Of a stretch of 64,000 nucleotides of DNA, positions 34,970-44,509 are shown piece after piece. The notes beneath the pieces were generated by a model that worked only from the letters and a program-made list of their open reading frames with translations, had not been told where the DNA came from and did no database searches. Origin of the DNA: Chitinophaga sp. SYP-B3965 (GTDB taxonomy: Bacteria > Bacteroidota > Bacteroidia > Chitinophagales > Chitinophagaceae). How positions within the stretch are numbered: position 1 is the first letter of the stretch; the number at the start of each line of letters is the position of its first letter. The stretch covers positions 3,162,001 to 3,226,000 of the forward strand of contig NZ_WJFD01000001.1 in the NCBI RefSeq assembly GCF_009647655.1, read 5' to 3'. The translations under genes and the position numbers were made by a program.

Positions 34970-34994
34970 GCGGCAGGAGGTTTTCTCCTGCCGC
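34970..34994. other. Stable hairpin 3' of the epimerase gene
   Basis: Perfect 10-bp arms GCGGCAGGAG (34970-34979) and CTCCTGCCGC (34985-34994), loop GTTTT. It lies right behind the xyl/epimerase transcript but no U run follows on the minus strand, so it may be an mRNA end stabiliser or a weak terminator. Confidence 0.6.
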
Positions 34995-34999
34995 TCCAA

Positions 35000-35932
35000 T
35001 TATCCTTTTATCTTAATAGTAGTGGTAAAATGAGCGGTTTGCCCGGCTGGAATGGTGACGAGTCCGATACCATTATTAAAGGCATTCGGCGCACCCGTGA
35101 GATTTTCCACCGCAATACTTTTGCGGTGCGGCGGCGTATAGATCTGCAGGATGGGATAACTTTTATCCGGATAGAATTCGATGCTGATGCCCTTTTCAGG
35201 ATCATGCAGGGTGCATAACGGTGATGGCTGATCGAAATCCAGCACGAAAGAATTATCCAGGCTTACGCCTTCCATGCTTTTTGACTGCCTGAAGGCAGTA
35301 TAAGGTAATACTTTACCGGTGGGGATCAGTTGTTCGTCAAATTCCACGATCTCTTTGGAATGGAATTGTAATTCCAGCTGATCTACCGGTGTGCCTGTAG
35401 AAAAGTACGGGTGCCATCCGTCCATCATGGGGATGGGGGCTGTATGTTCATTAGTAATGGTAGTGGTTACTTCCAGGGCATTGTCGCTGAGCAGGCGGTA
35501 TTGTACATCGCAACTATAGGCAAAGGGATAACCGGGATCGGTGCCTTTGTATTTGTGCTGCAATGTAACACTCGCATACTCCGTAGTAGCTTCTTCTGCC
35601 ATCACTTCAAAAACCTCGTCATAGAGCAAACCATGGATAGGTGATTTGCTGATCTTGTAATCTTTCTGTTCCCAGCTGTATTCTGCATCTTTAATACGGC
35701 AGGCAAACGGGCTCAGTTTCACACTTTTGAAACTACCGGCCACCTGTGATCTCAATTCATCACTGCTTTTGTAACTGTCAATGAGATTGATCTTTTTGCC
35801 CTGATGCATTAATTCAAACGCATGTAAAAGAGCGCCATAGGAAGGAATGATCTGTACGCTGGTACCCGCATCGCTTTTTAATTCAATGATGTAAAAACCG
35901 TTCTGCTGGAGGCGTGCTGTACTAAAGCTCAT
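35000..35932 (-). CDS. galM: Aldose 1-epimerase (mutarotase)
   Basis: 310 residues with the beta-sandwich epimerase motifs: SPFACRIKDAEYSWE, a first His in PIHGLLYDEVF, the second in MDGWHPYFSTG and the catalytic Glu in SIAVENLTGAPNAFNNG. It equilibrates anomers of aldoses such as galactose or xylose. It is the last gene of the xylose unit, 3 bases after xylA, so here it more likely serves xylose than galactose (inference). Confidence 0.9.
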   Translation of the reverse strand: MSFSTARLQQNGFYIIELKSDAGTSVQIIPSYGALLHAFELMHQGKKINLIDSYKSSDELRSQVAGSFKSVKLSPFACRIKDAEYSWEQKDYKISKSPIHGLLYDEVFEVMAEEATTEYASVTLQHKYKGTDPGYPFAYSCDVQYRLLSDNALEVTTTITNEHTAPIPMMDGWHPYFSTGTPVDQLELQFHSKEIVEFDEQLIPTGKVLPYTAFRQSKSMEGVSLDNSFVLDFDQPSPLCTLHDPEKGISIEFYPDKSYPILQIYTPPHRKSIAVENLTGAPNAFNNGIGLVTIPAGQTAHFTTTIKIKG

Positions 35933-35935
35933 GCG

Positions 35936-37270
35936 TTAAATATACTGATTGATGATGTTTTCGAGCCACTCCTGTCTGCCGCTGGTTTGCTTAGGTTCAC
36001 CATTTGCCAGTGCAAAACTCCTCAGGTCTTCCAGTTGCAGTTTACCTTCCTCAAACGCTTTACCCTGACCATTGTCAAAAGAAGCATAACGGTCTGTACG
36101 GAATTTTTTATAAGGTGATTCTTTCAGGATCTTTTCTCCGATGATAGCAGCGCGGGCAAATGCATCCATACCGCCGATATGTGCGTGGAAGATATCTTCC
36201 AGGTCTGTAGAGTTCCTGCGTGTTTTGGCATCAAAGTTCACACCACCACCTGCAAATCCACCAGCTTCCAGGATCACCAGCATGGTTTCCACCAGTTCAT
36301 TCAGGTTCATCGGGAACTGATCTGTATCCCATCCGTTCTGGTAATCACCACGGTTCGCATCTATGCTGCCCAGCATACCTGCATCTGCCGCTACCTGCAA
36401 TTCATGCTGGAAAGTATGGCCTGCCAGGGTAGCATGGTTCACTTCGATATTCAGTTTGAAATCCTTATCCAGGCCATATTCACGGAGGAAACCGATCACG
36501 GTGGCACTGTCATAATCATATTGATGTTTGGTAGGCTCGCATGGTTTAGGCTCTATGAAGAAAGTACCTTTAAAGCCCTGCTTGCGTGCATAATCTTTTG
36601 CCATGGTCAGGAAACGCGCCAGGTGATCCAGCTCACGTTTCATATTGGTGTTCAGCAAGGTCATGTAACCTTCCCGGCCTCCCCAGAAAACATAGTTCTC
36701 ACCACCCAATGCAATCGTAGCATCCAGTGCATTCTTCACCTGCGTACCGGCATGTGCCACTACTGCAAAATCAGGATTCGTGGAAGCGCCATTCATGTAA
36801 CGTGGGTTACTGAATACGTTAGCGGTACCCCAAAGCAATTTAACGCCACTGGCTTTTTGCTTTTCTTTGGCGTATTCCACGATCTGCTGTATATGACTTT
36901 CATATTGCGCCAGGTTCTCTCCTTCATCTACCAGGTCAATATCATGGAAGCAATAATAAGGCACGCCCAGTTTGGTGATGAACTCAAACGCGGCATCCAT
37001 TTTATCTTTTGCCTGTTGTACAGGTTCTTTGGCAGTTAACCAGGGGAAAGCTTTTGTACCTGGGCCGAAGGGATCTCCGCCTGTTCCGCAGAAGGTATGC
37101 CAGTAACTTACGGCAAAGCGGAACAATTCTTCCATAGACTTTCCATTGATAAGTCTTGTGCTGTCGTACCATTTGTATGCAAATGGATTATCTGATTTTA
37201 CTCCTTCAAACTGGATCTTTCCAACTGTAGGAAAATAGGTTTTGTTTCCTGTAATGATATTCATGTTCAA
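35936..37270 (-). CDS. xylA: Xylose isomerase
   Basis: 444 residues, the class II length. Diagnostic motifs: [70 protein letters not shown] and [19 protein letters not shown], which together supply the two metal sites and the catalytic His/Lys/Glu. It converts D-xylose to D-xylulose. Located between xylB and galM with gaps of 6 and 3 bases. Confidence 0.97.
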   Translation of the reverse strand: MNMNIITGNKTYFPTVGKIQFEGVKSDNPFAYKWYDSTRLINGKSMEELFRFAVSYWHTFCGTGGDPFGPGTKAFPWLTAKEPVQQAKDKMDAAFEFITKLGVPYYCFHDIDLVDEGENLAQYESHIQQIVEYAKEKQKASGVKLLWGTANVFSNPRYMNGASTNPDFAVVAHAGTQVKNALDATIALGGENYVFWGGREGYMTLLNTNMKRELDHLARFLTMAKDYARKQGFKGTFFIEPKPCEPTKHQYDYDSATVIGFLREYGLDKDFKLNIEVNHATLAGHTFQHELQVAADAGMLGSIDANRGDYQNGWDTDQFPMNLNELVETMLVILEAGGFAGGGVNFDAKTRRNSTDLEDIFHAHIGGMDAFARAAIIGEKILKESPYKKFRTDRYASFDNGQGKAFEEGKLQLEDLRSFALANGEPKQTSGRQEWLENIINQYI

Positions 37271-37276
37271 TGTTTT

Positions 37277-38764
37277 TTAGGATTCAAGTAAGATCTGTTC
37301 CAATCGTTTTTTCCATTGGTGATAGGCCGCTGCATATGCCTGTTGCGGCGCTTTCTCCGGTTCAATAGTGGCCAGGCATTCCATGCCAATGAAAGCGTCT
37401 TTCATATTGCTGTAATAACCGGAGCCTACGCCCGCACCCCGTGCTGCGCCTAATGCACCATCTGTATTATACAATTCAATGGTCACACCGGCCGTATTGG
37501 CAAATGCTTCCCGGAATAAAGGGCTGAGGAACATATTGGCTTTGCCGGCACGTACGCGATTGATCTTTAAACCCATTTCGCGCATGATATCCACGCCATA
37601 GGTTAAAGCAAACACGATCCCTTCCTGGCCTGCCCGCAGCAGATGTTGCTGATGGTGCACACCAAATGCGAGGCCTTCTACCCTTGCGCCCGGTTGCCGG
37701 TTTGCGAGGATACGTTCAGCACCATTTCCGAAAGGGAATATTTGCAGACCGTCTGATCCGATGGGTGCCCGGGCAGCCAGTTCATTCATTTTGTTATAAT
37801 CCATGCCACCTGTGATAGTACGCAACCAGCTATTTAAAATACCGGTTCCGTTCAGGCACATGAGTACACCATTCCTGATCTCTTTGGCGGTTTGGTTCAC
37901 ATGGATGAACGTGTTCACCCTGCTTTCCGCATCATACGCCACCTGGTCATGCACAGCATATACTACACCTGATGTACCTGCTGTGGTAGCGGCTTCACCG
38001 GGTTGCAGCACATTGAGGGAAAATGCATTGTTGGGCTGATCTCCGGCCCTGTAGGTAACGGGGATACCTGCACGCAGACCCAGCAGTTGTGCTGCCTTTT
38101 CTGTTACACGGCCTTGCTCTCCAAAGGTAGGCACGATCGGCGCCAGTAATTGCTTATCTATCTTATAATAGTCCAGCAGAGAAGTGGATACCTGCTGCTC
38201 TGCAAAGTCGTAAAAGATACCTTCAGATAAACCGGATAATGTGGTAACGGCATCTCCTGTGAGGCGCATGGCAATAAAATCGCCGGGCAGCAGGATGTGC
38301 TGAATGCGCTCATATAAAGCCGGTTCATTTTGCTGTACCCAGCGTAATTTGGATGCAGTGAAGTTACCGGGAGAATTGAGCAGATGCGGCAAAGTGTATG
38401 CTTCACCTAATGCGATCGCTGCTTCATCTCCTATCTGCACAGCGCGACTGTCGCACCAGATGATAGCGGGGCGTAATACCTGCTGTTCTTTATCCACACA
38501 AACCAATCCATGCATCTGGTAGGCAATACCAATAGCATTTACGGCTGCAGGATCAAAGGGATGTAATTGTTGTAATGCGTGTGTTGCTTTGATCACTTCC
38601 TGCCACCACATTTCCGGGTCCTGCTCTGCCCATCCGGCGCGGGGCACCTGGATAACCAGTTCATCAGCAGAGCCGGTGGCTGTGGCTAAACACTTTCCTG
38701 TAGCGGCATCCAGCAATGCCGCTTTGATGGAAGAAGATCCAATATCGTAGCCGAGTAAATACAT
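37277..38764 (-). CDS. xylB: Xylulokinase
   Basis: 495 residues, FGGY fold. YLLGYDIGSSSIKAALLDA, GIAYQMHGLVCVDK, IIWCDSRA, LLPGDFIAMRLTG, and the ATP-site GAARGAGVGSGYYS are present. It phosphorylates D-xylulose for the pentose phosphate pathway. It lies 23 bases after the symporter and 6 before xylA, in the same transcript. Confidence 0.95.
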   Translation of the reverse strand: MYLLGYDIGSSSIKAALLDAATGKCLATATGSADELVIQVPRAGWAEQDPEMWWQEVIKATHALQQLHPFDPAAVNAIGIAYQMHGLVCVDKEQQVLRPAIIWCDSRAVQIGDEAAIALGEAYTLPHLLNSPGNFTASKLRWVQQNEPALYERIQHILLPGDFIAMRLTGDAVTTLSGLSEGIFYDFAEQQVSTSLLDYYKIDKQLLAPIVPTFGEQGRVTEKAAQLLGLRAGIPVTYRAGDQPNNAFSLNVLQPGEAATTAGTSGVVYAVHDQVAYDAESRVNTFIHVNQTAKEIRNGVLMCLNGTGILNSWLRTITGGMDYNKMNELAARAPIGSDGLQIFPFGNGAERILANRQPGARVEGLAFGVHHQQHLLRAGQEGIVFALTYGVDIMREMGLKINRVRAGKANMFLSPLFREAFANTAGVTIELYNTDGALGAARGAGVGSGYYSNMKDAFIGMECLATIEPEKAPQQAYAAAYHQWKKRLEQILLES

Positions 38765-38787
38765 AATTAGTTTTCCGCAAATGAATA

Positions 38788-40401
38788 TTACCAGAAGATA
38801 GTGTACAGTGCCGCGAGGACACCACAGATCAGTACTGCCCCCACTGCAAAGCCGGTGCTGAGTTTGAACATGGAAGCATCAATCTCAAGACCTTTTTCAT
38901 TATTTTTACTTTTCGGATCCAGCAGGCTGATGAGTACCATCAGTGCCACGATGATCACGAATACCCAACCCATACGATTGATGAATGGCAGCGCGGGGTA
39001 AAAGTATTTAAGTGCAACGGATAATGGAATAGCCAGGATAACACCTACGAGTGCTGCATTAGCTGTAGTACGTTTCCAGAAGAAGCCCATTATGAAGATC
39101 GCAAATACGCCCGGAGAAATGAAACCGGTGTATTCCTGGATGAATTGGAAACCCTGGTCGAGACTCTTCAATGCCGGGGCCACTAAAGCACCTATTATAA
39201 TGGCAACGATGATCGCAATCCGGCCGACATTCACCTGATCCTTTTCCGTAGCATCTTTCTTAATGAAATGTTTGTAGATATCCAGCGTGAATATAGTAGC
39301 GATACTGTTGGCCTTTCCGGCGAGAGAAGCCACAATAGCAGCAGTGAGTGCTGCAAATGATAAACCTTTCAGCCCTTCCGGCAACAGGTTCAACAACACC
39401 GGATAAGCATGATCCGGCTTCACGGCACCAGCTGCATCCAGCATTTGCGTCTGGAACATACCGTTCTTATACAATACATACGCAGCAATACCAGGTAATA
39501 CCACAATGATCGGCATCAGCAATTTCAGGAACCCTGCAAACAGCAAACCATTACGCGCTGTTTTCAGATCTGCACCCAGCGCTCTTTGTGTGATATACTG
39601 GTTACATCCCCAATAGTTCAGGTTGATGATCCACATACCGCCAATGAGTACGGCAATACCAGGAAGTTCCTTATAATGTTCGCTTGAGTTATCAAAGATC
39701 ATATGGAAATGCTCCGGTGCTTTCTGACGTAATAAACCCAGTCCTTCCCACATACCCTGACCACCAAAATGATCGGATACGAGGTTCAGTGCAAGATAAG
39801 TGGTAGCCAAACCACCTAAGATCAGGAAGAATACCTGCAACACATCTGTATAACCGATCACTTTCATCCCGCCCAGTGTAATAAAGATGGCAAAAACGGA
39901 GAGACCAATGATACAGGTGGAAAACTCATAACCTGAGATCGTCTGGATAGCCAGTGCGCCGAGATATAAGATGGATGTGAGGTTCACAAACACATATAAC
40001 AGAAGCCAGAATACCGCCATCACTGTACTTACGCGGCTATCATACCGTTGCAGCAGGAATTGCGGCATGGTAAAGATCTTGTTCTTCAGGTAGATGGGCA
40101 GGAAGAAAATAGCCACTACCATCAATGTTGCTGCAGCCATCCATTCGTATGTGGAAATAGCCAGTCCCATTTTAAAACCGGAACCGGACATACCAATAAA
40201 CTGTTCAGCAGAGATATTGGATGCGATCAGCGATGCACCAATAGCCCACCACGTAAGGGATCCTTCTGCGAGGAAAAAATCCTTTGTTTCCATTGTTGCC
40301 TTCTTCTTTCTACGATAGATATAATAACCGTAGCCTGCAACAATCAGAAAATAAAGCAGGAACACCATTTTGTCCCAGAAGAATAAAGAATCATTTTTCA
40401 T
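38788..40401 (-). CDS. Sodium/sugar symporter (SSS family), probable xylose importer
   Basis: 537 residues, about 14 hydrophobic segments. The SSS motif SLIASNISAEQFIGMSGSGF and the GGMKVIGYTDVLQV segment resemble vSGLT-type sugar transporters. Position in front of xylB and xylA suggests D-xylose as substrate (inference). It is the first gene of the unit, behind a palindromic operator candidate at 40465-40484. Confidence 0.9.
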   Translation of the reverse strand: MKNDSLFFWDKMVFLLYFLIVAGYGYYIYRRKKKATMETKDFFLAEGSLTWWAIGASLIASNISAEQFIGMSGSGFKMGLAISTYEWMAAATLMVVAIFFLPIYLKNKIFTMPQFLLQRYDSRVSTVMAVFWLLLYVFVNLTSILYLGALAIQTISGYEFSTCIIGLSVFAIFITLGGMKVIGYTDVLQVFFLILGGLATTYLALNLVSDHFGGQGMWEGLGLLRQKAPEHFHMIFDNSSEHYKELPGIAVLIGGMWIINLNYWGCNQYITQRALGADLKTARNGLLFAGFLKLLMPIIVVLPGIAAYVLYKNGMFQTQMLDAAGAVKPDHAYPVLLNLLPEGLKGLSFAALTAAIVASLAGKANSIATIFTLDIYKHFIKKDATEKDQVNVGRIAIIVAIIIGALVAPALKSLDQGFQFIQEYTGFISPGVFAIFIMGFFWKRTTANAALVGVILAIPLSVALKYFYPALPFINRMGWVFVIIVALMVLISLLDPKSKNNEKGLEIDASMFKLSTGFAVGAVLICGVLAALYTIFW

Positions 40402-40464
40402 TGTATCTCAGTAAAACGTGTGAACGTGGTGAACGAAAATAGCGTGTCAAGATAACAAACTATT

Positions 40465-40484
40465 TGTACTATTTTAATAGTACA
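40465..40484. promoter_or_regulatory. Palindromic operator candidate of the xylose unit
   Basis: TGTACTATT (40465-40473) and AATAGTACA (40476-40484) form perfect 9-bp arms with two bases between. The site is 64 bases before the symporter start, and right after the fucosidase terminator. Shape and length fit a GntR- or LacI-type repressor site; no such regulator gene is in the window. Confidence 0.5.
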
Positions 40485-40491
40485 GATATAA

Positions 40492-40526
40492 AAAGCGTTC
40501 CGGAGGAAAATTCCCCGGAACGCTTT
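40492..40526 (-). terminator. Terminator after the GH95-GH29 pair
   Basis: Perfect 12-bp arms AAAGCGTTCCGG (40492-40503) and CCGGAACGCTTT (40515-40526), loop 11. On the minus strand U-rich sequence follows (TTTTTATATC). It separates the fucosidase pair from the xylose unit. Confidence 0.85.
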
Positions 40527-40543
40527 AATTCATTCAATATCAA

Positions 40544-42010
40544 TTACATAACGCCGGATACTTTAAAAGTCCAGGCATATTCGCAGGGAACTTCTTTTAC
40601 AGAAAGCTTAGGCACAGTCACTTCTATACCATCTTTTACCTTTTTAAAAGCCAGTGGCTTTTTCAGGCCCAGCATTTGCACCGTGGTGGCTGCTGAAGGG
40701 TTTACCCCTTTGATCAGGAACTTACCTTCCGGCAATTGTGGCGTTACGGCATATATAGTATTACCATTGCGGGTAAAGAAGATCTCCTTCACGGCAAAAC
40801 CCGGATCCGGATGAACGGTCTGTTTCAGCATGGCTTCCCCGCTTACCATCCCTTCTGCCGGTTTCCAGTCGCGGCGGCCTTCAGACCATTGTACCGGGGT
40901 TTTCCAGCTCCTGCTGTTGTAGATGGCCTCTCCATTAACATCCAGCCATTTCCCGATCTGCAAAAGGCGCTCCTGCATAATGGGCGGGATCTTACCATGT
41001 GCATCCGGCCCGATGTCCAGCAGGAGATTGCCACCGCTGCTTACGATATCCAGCAACAGGTAAACGAGGGATTGGGCACTGTTATAGTCTTCAATATCTT
41101 CATTACGGTTATAACCGAACGAAAATCCCATCCCACGGCATTCTTCCCATGGGCGGTTGAAAGTAGCCCCTACTTCATATTCCGTCGTGTAATAACCACC
41201 ATGTTTCTTGCGGATACCTTTCCCCCAGCGGTCATTCACTGCGATCTTGTCTTTCACCGGTGATTCATTGTACAGCCAGGTGAGGAATTCCCGGGATTGC
41301 CATACGGTATCAGACTGTTCCCATTCTCCATCCGGCCAGATGATATCCGGCTCGTAACGGTTCACGAGGTCTTTCAGCTGCGGGATCATATGTTCATTCA
41401 CATACTGTTTGTATTGTTTGTTTTTGTAAAGCGGGTTGTACCATTCATAAAGCGAATAGTAGAAGCCCATCTTCACGCTTGTTTTTTTAACGGCAGCAGT
41501 GAGGTCTCCCAGCACATCCCGCTTAGCACCGGACTCCATGGCATTCCATGGTTTGCCGAAAGCTTTACTGGCTTCCTTACTGGGCCAGAGCGCAAATCCA
41601 TCATGGTGTTTGGAAGTGAGTACAATATATTTGGCACCGGACTTTTCAAAGAGTTTAGCCCATGCATCCGGATCATAATCTTCTGCTTTGAAGAGTTCAG
41701 CAAACTTGTAATAGGAAAAATCTTCTCCGTATACTTTGTTGTGATGGTCAAATACAGCGGTGGGTTTCGGGTTGTTGTTACCATACACCTGTTTCGATTG
41801 CAGCCAGTACTGGTACCATTCTGAGTAAGTGCCTTTGGGAGACCAGGCAGGAACAGAATAAACTCCCCAATGAATAAAGATGCCAAATTTAGCGTTCTCG
41901 AACCATGCAGGAACAGGCCGGCTGTCCAGCGACTCCCAGGTAGGTTTGTACTGCTGGGCTTTGATCGTAAATGGCAGTAGCAGCCATAAGAAAAACGAAA
42001 AATACTTCAT
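40544..42010 (-). CDS. Alpha-L-fucosidase, GH29
   Basis: 488 residues with a signal peptide (MKYFSFFLWLLLPFTIKAQ). GH29 core: WFENAKFGIFIHWGVYSVPAWSP, AKYIVLTSKHHDGFALWPS, MGFYYSLYEWYNPLY and the nucleophile Asp in EPDIIWPDGEWEQ. EYEVGATFNRPWEECRGMGFSFGYNR lies in the substrate pocket. The C-terminal beta-sandwich (from about residue 380) follows. It releases alpha-L-fucose in the periplasm or outside. It is 17 bases after the GH95 gene, so the two act together. Confidence 0.93.
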   Translation of the reverse strand: MKYFSFFLWLLLPFTIKAQQYKPTWESLDSRPVPAWFENAKFGIFIHWGVYSVPAWSPKGTYSEWYQYWLQSKQVYGNNNPKPTAVFDHHNKVYGEDFSYYKFAELFKAEDYDPDAWAKLFEKSGAKYIVLTSKHHDGFALWPSKEASKAFGKPWNAMESGAKRDVLGDLTAAVKKTSVKMGFYYSLYEWYNPLYKNKQYKQYVNEHMIPQLKDLVNRYEPDIIWPDGEWEQSDTVWQSREFLTWLYNESPVKDKIAVNDRWGKGIRKKHGGYYTTEYEVGATFNRPWEECRGMGFSFGYNRNEDIEDYNSAQSLVYLLLDIVSSGGNLLLDIGPDAHGKIPPIMQERLLQIGKWLDVNGEAIYNSRSWKTPVQWSEGRRDWKPAEGMVSGEAMLKQTVHPDPGFAVKEIFFTRNGNTIYAVTPQLPEGKFLIKGVNPSAATTVQMLGLKKPLAFKKVKDGIEVTVPKLSVKEVPCEYAWTFKVSGVM

Positions 42011-42027
42011 AATACGTAGACGTTGTT

Positions 42028-44421
42028 TTATAACAATTGGTTAACCGGAACGATGATCTCCTTCCCTCTTTCAATTGTAAGTGGCAAAAGATGTTGACGA
42101 TATTTAAGAACGAGGTTACGACCTCCTATAGAACGAAGTTTCAGACCGGAAAGTTCTGCGTCTTTCCAGGTGATGTCCAGTTCAAAACCTCCTCTTGCGC
42201 GCAGACCGGTTACTGAGCCATTTCCCCATGCAGCAGGTAATGCAGGTAACAGTTCAACATAATCACCATGACTTTGCAACAGGGCTTCTGCTATACCTGC
42301 TGTACCCCCAAAGTTGCCATCTATCTGGAAGGGCGGATGATTATCGAAGAGATTGGGCAGGGTGGATTTGGCGAACAATGCCTGTAAATGATTACGCACA
42401 CTGTCCTCCTGTTTTAAACGGGCATAGAAATTAATGATCCAGGCGCGGCTCCATCCGGTATGCCCACCACCTTGGCTCAGGCGGCCAGTGAGTGTACGCA
42501 TGGCGCCTTCATATAAAGAAGGTGTTTGTTCTGTGATCTGCGTACCGGGATGTAATCCGAATAAATGTGAGATATGCCGGTGACCAGGTTCTGCTTCTTC
42601 GTACTCATTGATCCACTCCAGTATCCTGCCGTCCTTTCCTATTTTAGTAGGTGGTAATAGTTTTACCATGCCTTCCCATTTTACGACCTCTGCAGAATCT
42701 GTTCTTAATACTTTTGCTGCTGCAATACATTTATTGAGGAACTCCCTTAAGATCTGATTATCCATTGTGGGGCCATAGGTGATACCAGTAGGTTTTCCTG
42801 TTACGGGATGTTTAAACCTGTTTTCAGGAGAACTGGCAGGAATGGTAACGAGGTAACCTTCAGGGCTTTTCACCAGGAAGTCTTCCACGAACAAAGCATG
42901 TTCCTTCATGATGGGATACGCTTTGGTCTTCAGGAATTCATAATCCAGTGTGAACGCAAAGTGTTCCCAGAAATGCAGGCACATCCAGCTGGCAGCCATG
43001 GGGAAAGTACCAAAGGCAGCATTGGCCTGTACGCCTGTTTTACCAAAAGCATCTGTGCAATGGTGCACTACCCATCCGCGGGCATCGTACATTTTCTTTG
43101 CGGTCTTGCGTCCTTCCGGGCGGATCCTGTCCATGAAATCAAACAGCGGGGCTGTTGTTTCAGAAAGGTTGCATACTTCCGCCGGCCAGTAGTTCATTTG
43201 CAGATTGATATTGGTATGGAAGTCCGCATTCCAGGGTGCATCTATATGCTGGTTCCAGATCCCTTGCAGATTAGCGGGCAGCAAACCCGGTTTGCGGGAA
43301 CTGGAAAGCAACAGGTATCTGCCATACTGAAAATACAAGGCAATCAGGTGTGCATCTTCTTTGCCTGCTTTTGTCAGCTGTAATCTTTCATCGGTTGGCA
43401 ACTCATCTTCACCATCAGATCCATTGATCTGCAAGTGTACTCTTTTCATGTAAGGCTCAAAGTCCTTCACATGATTGGCGGCGATCTGTGCATAACTGCG
43501 TATGACAGCTTTTTGCAGCAGTTGCTTGCATTTATTCAGTGCGATGTTCGCTCCTTCGTCAATATCCTGTTTTACGGCGTTATAATTTGTGGCGCCCTGT
43601 ATATATAAGGTAACGGCCACCGCATTCTTTATTTGCAGGGTTTGCTGTTTTGCTGCAACGGTACCACCCTGTGGCACGGCCTGTAATATGCCGGCAAAAC
43701 GCATGTGGTATCCTTCCGGGCCACGCAGGTCTTTTGTGTTCTTATCATTGATGCGGCCATTCAATATGAGCTGGTTATTTCCCAATGTGGTGACGGCACA
43801 ATCTTTCATATGTGTGGCCGTATCTTTTGTATCCGGGCGGTCCAGGGAAAGGATGGCATTGATGGTTCCGGGTTTCACCGTGGTAATACGTACCACGATC
43901 ACATTGTCCGGCGCAGAGGCCAGTACTTCCTGTTTATATTCTATGCCATTCACTTTATAAGTGGTGGCGGCGATCCCGTTCACTAAGTTCAGCTGGCGTT
44001 TATAATCTGTTACCTCCCTGGCGCCATAATCGATGTTTACATTCATCAGGGTTTGATAGGAACGGAAGTTGCGTGCAATGCGGTTGGAGTTCTCACCATC
44101 TACGGCTACAAAGTTCTTTTGTGCAAGGTTCAGGGCTTCTTCGTTTTCTCCGGCAAAGATCAGTTTACGAATGGTGTCCAGGTACTGAAAGGCATTGGGA
44201 TTGGCATCGTTAAACTTATTGCCGGCCCATACGCTTTCTTCATTGATCTGGAGGATCTCTTTATCAGGGCGGCCATATACCATGGCTCCCAGCCTGCCGT
44301 TTCCTACGGGCAATGCTTCCTCCCATCTGCGGGCAGGTTGTTTGTACCAAAGTTGCAGGGATTGTTGTTGCGCATGAACTGCGTTACTTAACAGTAACAG
44401 AAGGATAAGGATCTTTTTCAT
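42028..44421 (-). CDS. Alpha-L-fucosidase, GH95
   Basis: 797 residues with a signal peptide (MKKILILLLLLSNAVHAQ). GH95 pattern: LQLWYKQPARRWEEALPVGNGRLGAMVYGRPDKEILQINEESVWAG at the N-terminal sandwich, then the (alpha/alpha)6 barrel with NLQGIWNQHIDAPWNADFHTNINLQMNYWPAEVCNL and HISHLFGLHPGTQI, and LFDNHPPFQIDGNFGGTAGIAEAL. GH95 enzymes remove alpha-1,2-linked fucose (or galactose) from glycans and xyloglucan side chains. A promoter candidate with -7 TATATTTA (minus strand 44448-44441) and -33 TTGC (44471-44468), spacer 19, lies upstream. Confidence 0.94.
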   Translation of the reverse strand: MKKILILLLLLSNAVHAQQQSLQLWYKQPARRWEEALPVGNGRLGAMVYGRPDKEILQINEESVWAGNKFNDANPNAFQYLDTIRKLIFAGENEEALNLAQKNFVAVDGENSNRIARNFRSYQTLMNVNIDYGAREVTDYKRQLNLVNGIAATTYKVNGIEYKQEVLASAPDNVIVVRITTVKPGTINAILSLDRPDTKDTATHMKDCAVTTLGNNQLILNGRINDKNTKDLRGPEGYHMRFAGILQAVPQGGTVAAKQQTLQIKNAVAVTLYIQGATNYNAVKQDIDEGANIALNKCKQLLQKAVIRSYAQIAANHVKDFEPYMKRVHLQINGSDGEDELPTDERLQLTKAGKEDAHLIALYFQYGRYLLLSSSRKPGLLPANLQGIWNQHIDAPWNADFHTNINLQMNYWPAEVCNLSETTAPLFDFMDRIRPEGRKTAKKMYDARGWVVHHCTDAFGKTGVQANAAFGTFPMAASWMCLHFWEHFAFTLDYEFLKTKAYPIMKEHALFVEDFLVKSPEGYLVTIPASSPENRFKHPVTGKPTGITYGPTMDNQILREFLNKCIAAAKVLRTDSAEVVKWEGMVKLLPPTKIGKDGRILEWINEYEEAEPGHRHISHLFGLHPGTQITEQTPSLYEGAMRTLTGRLSQGGGHTGWSRAWIINFYARLKQEDSVRNHLQALFAKSTLPNLFDNHPPFQIDGNFGGTAGIAEALLQSHGDYVELLPALPAAWGNGSVTGLRARGGFELDITWKDAELSGLKLRSIGGRNLVLKYRQHLLPLTIERGKEIIVPVNQLL

Positions 44422-44509
44422 ACCTGTAAACGATCTTGGTTAAATATAATCATTGCAGCCCTTGATTGCAAGGCGCCGTTAATTCAGTACTAACAATTGC
44501 GATTATTCT

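Noticed and set aside
34970-34994. Rho-independent terminator after the epimerase gene
   Set aside because: The hairpin is perfect but lacks a U run on the minus strand, so it is recorded as a hairpin only.
36179-37039. 286-codon open frame on the plus strand inside xylA
   Set aside because: It is a shadow of xylA, whose metal-site and catalytic motifs are intact in the other strand.
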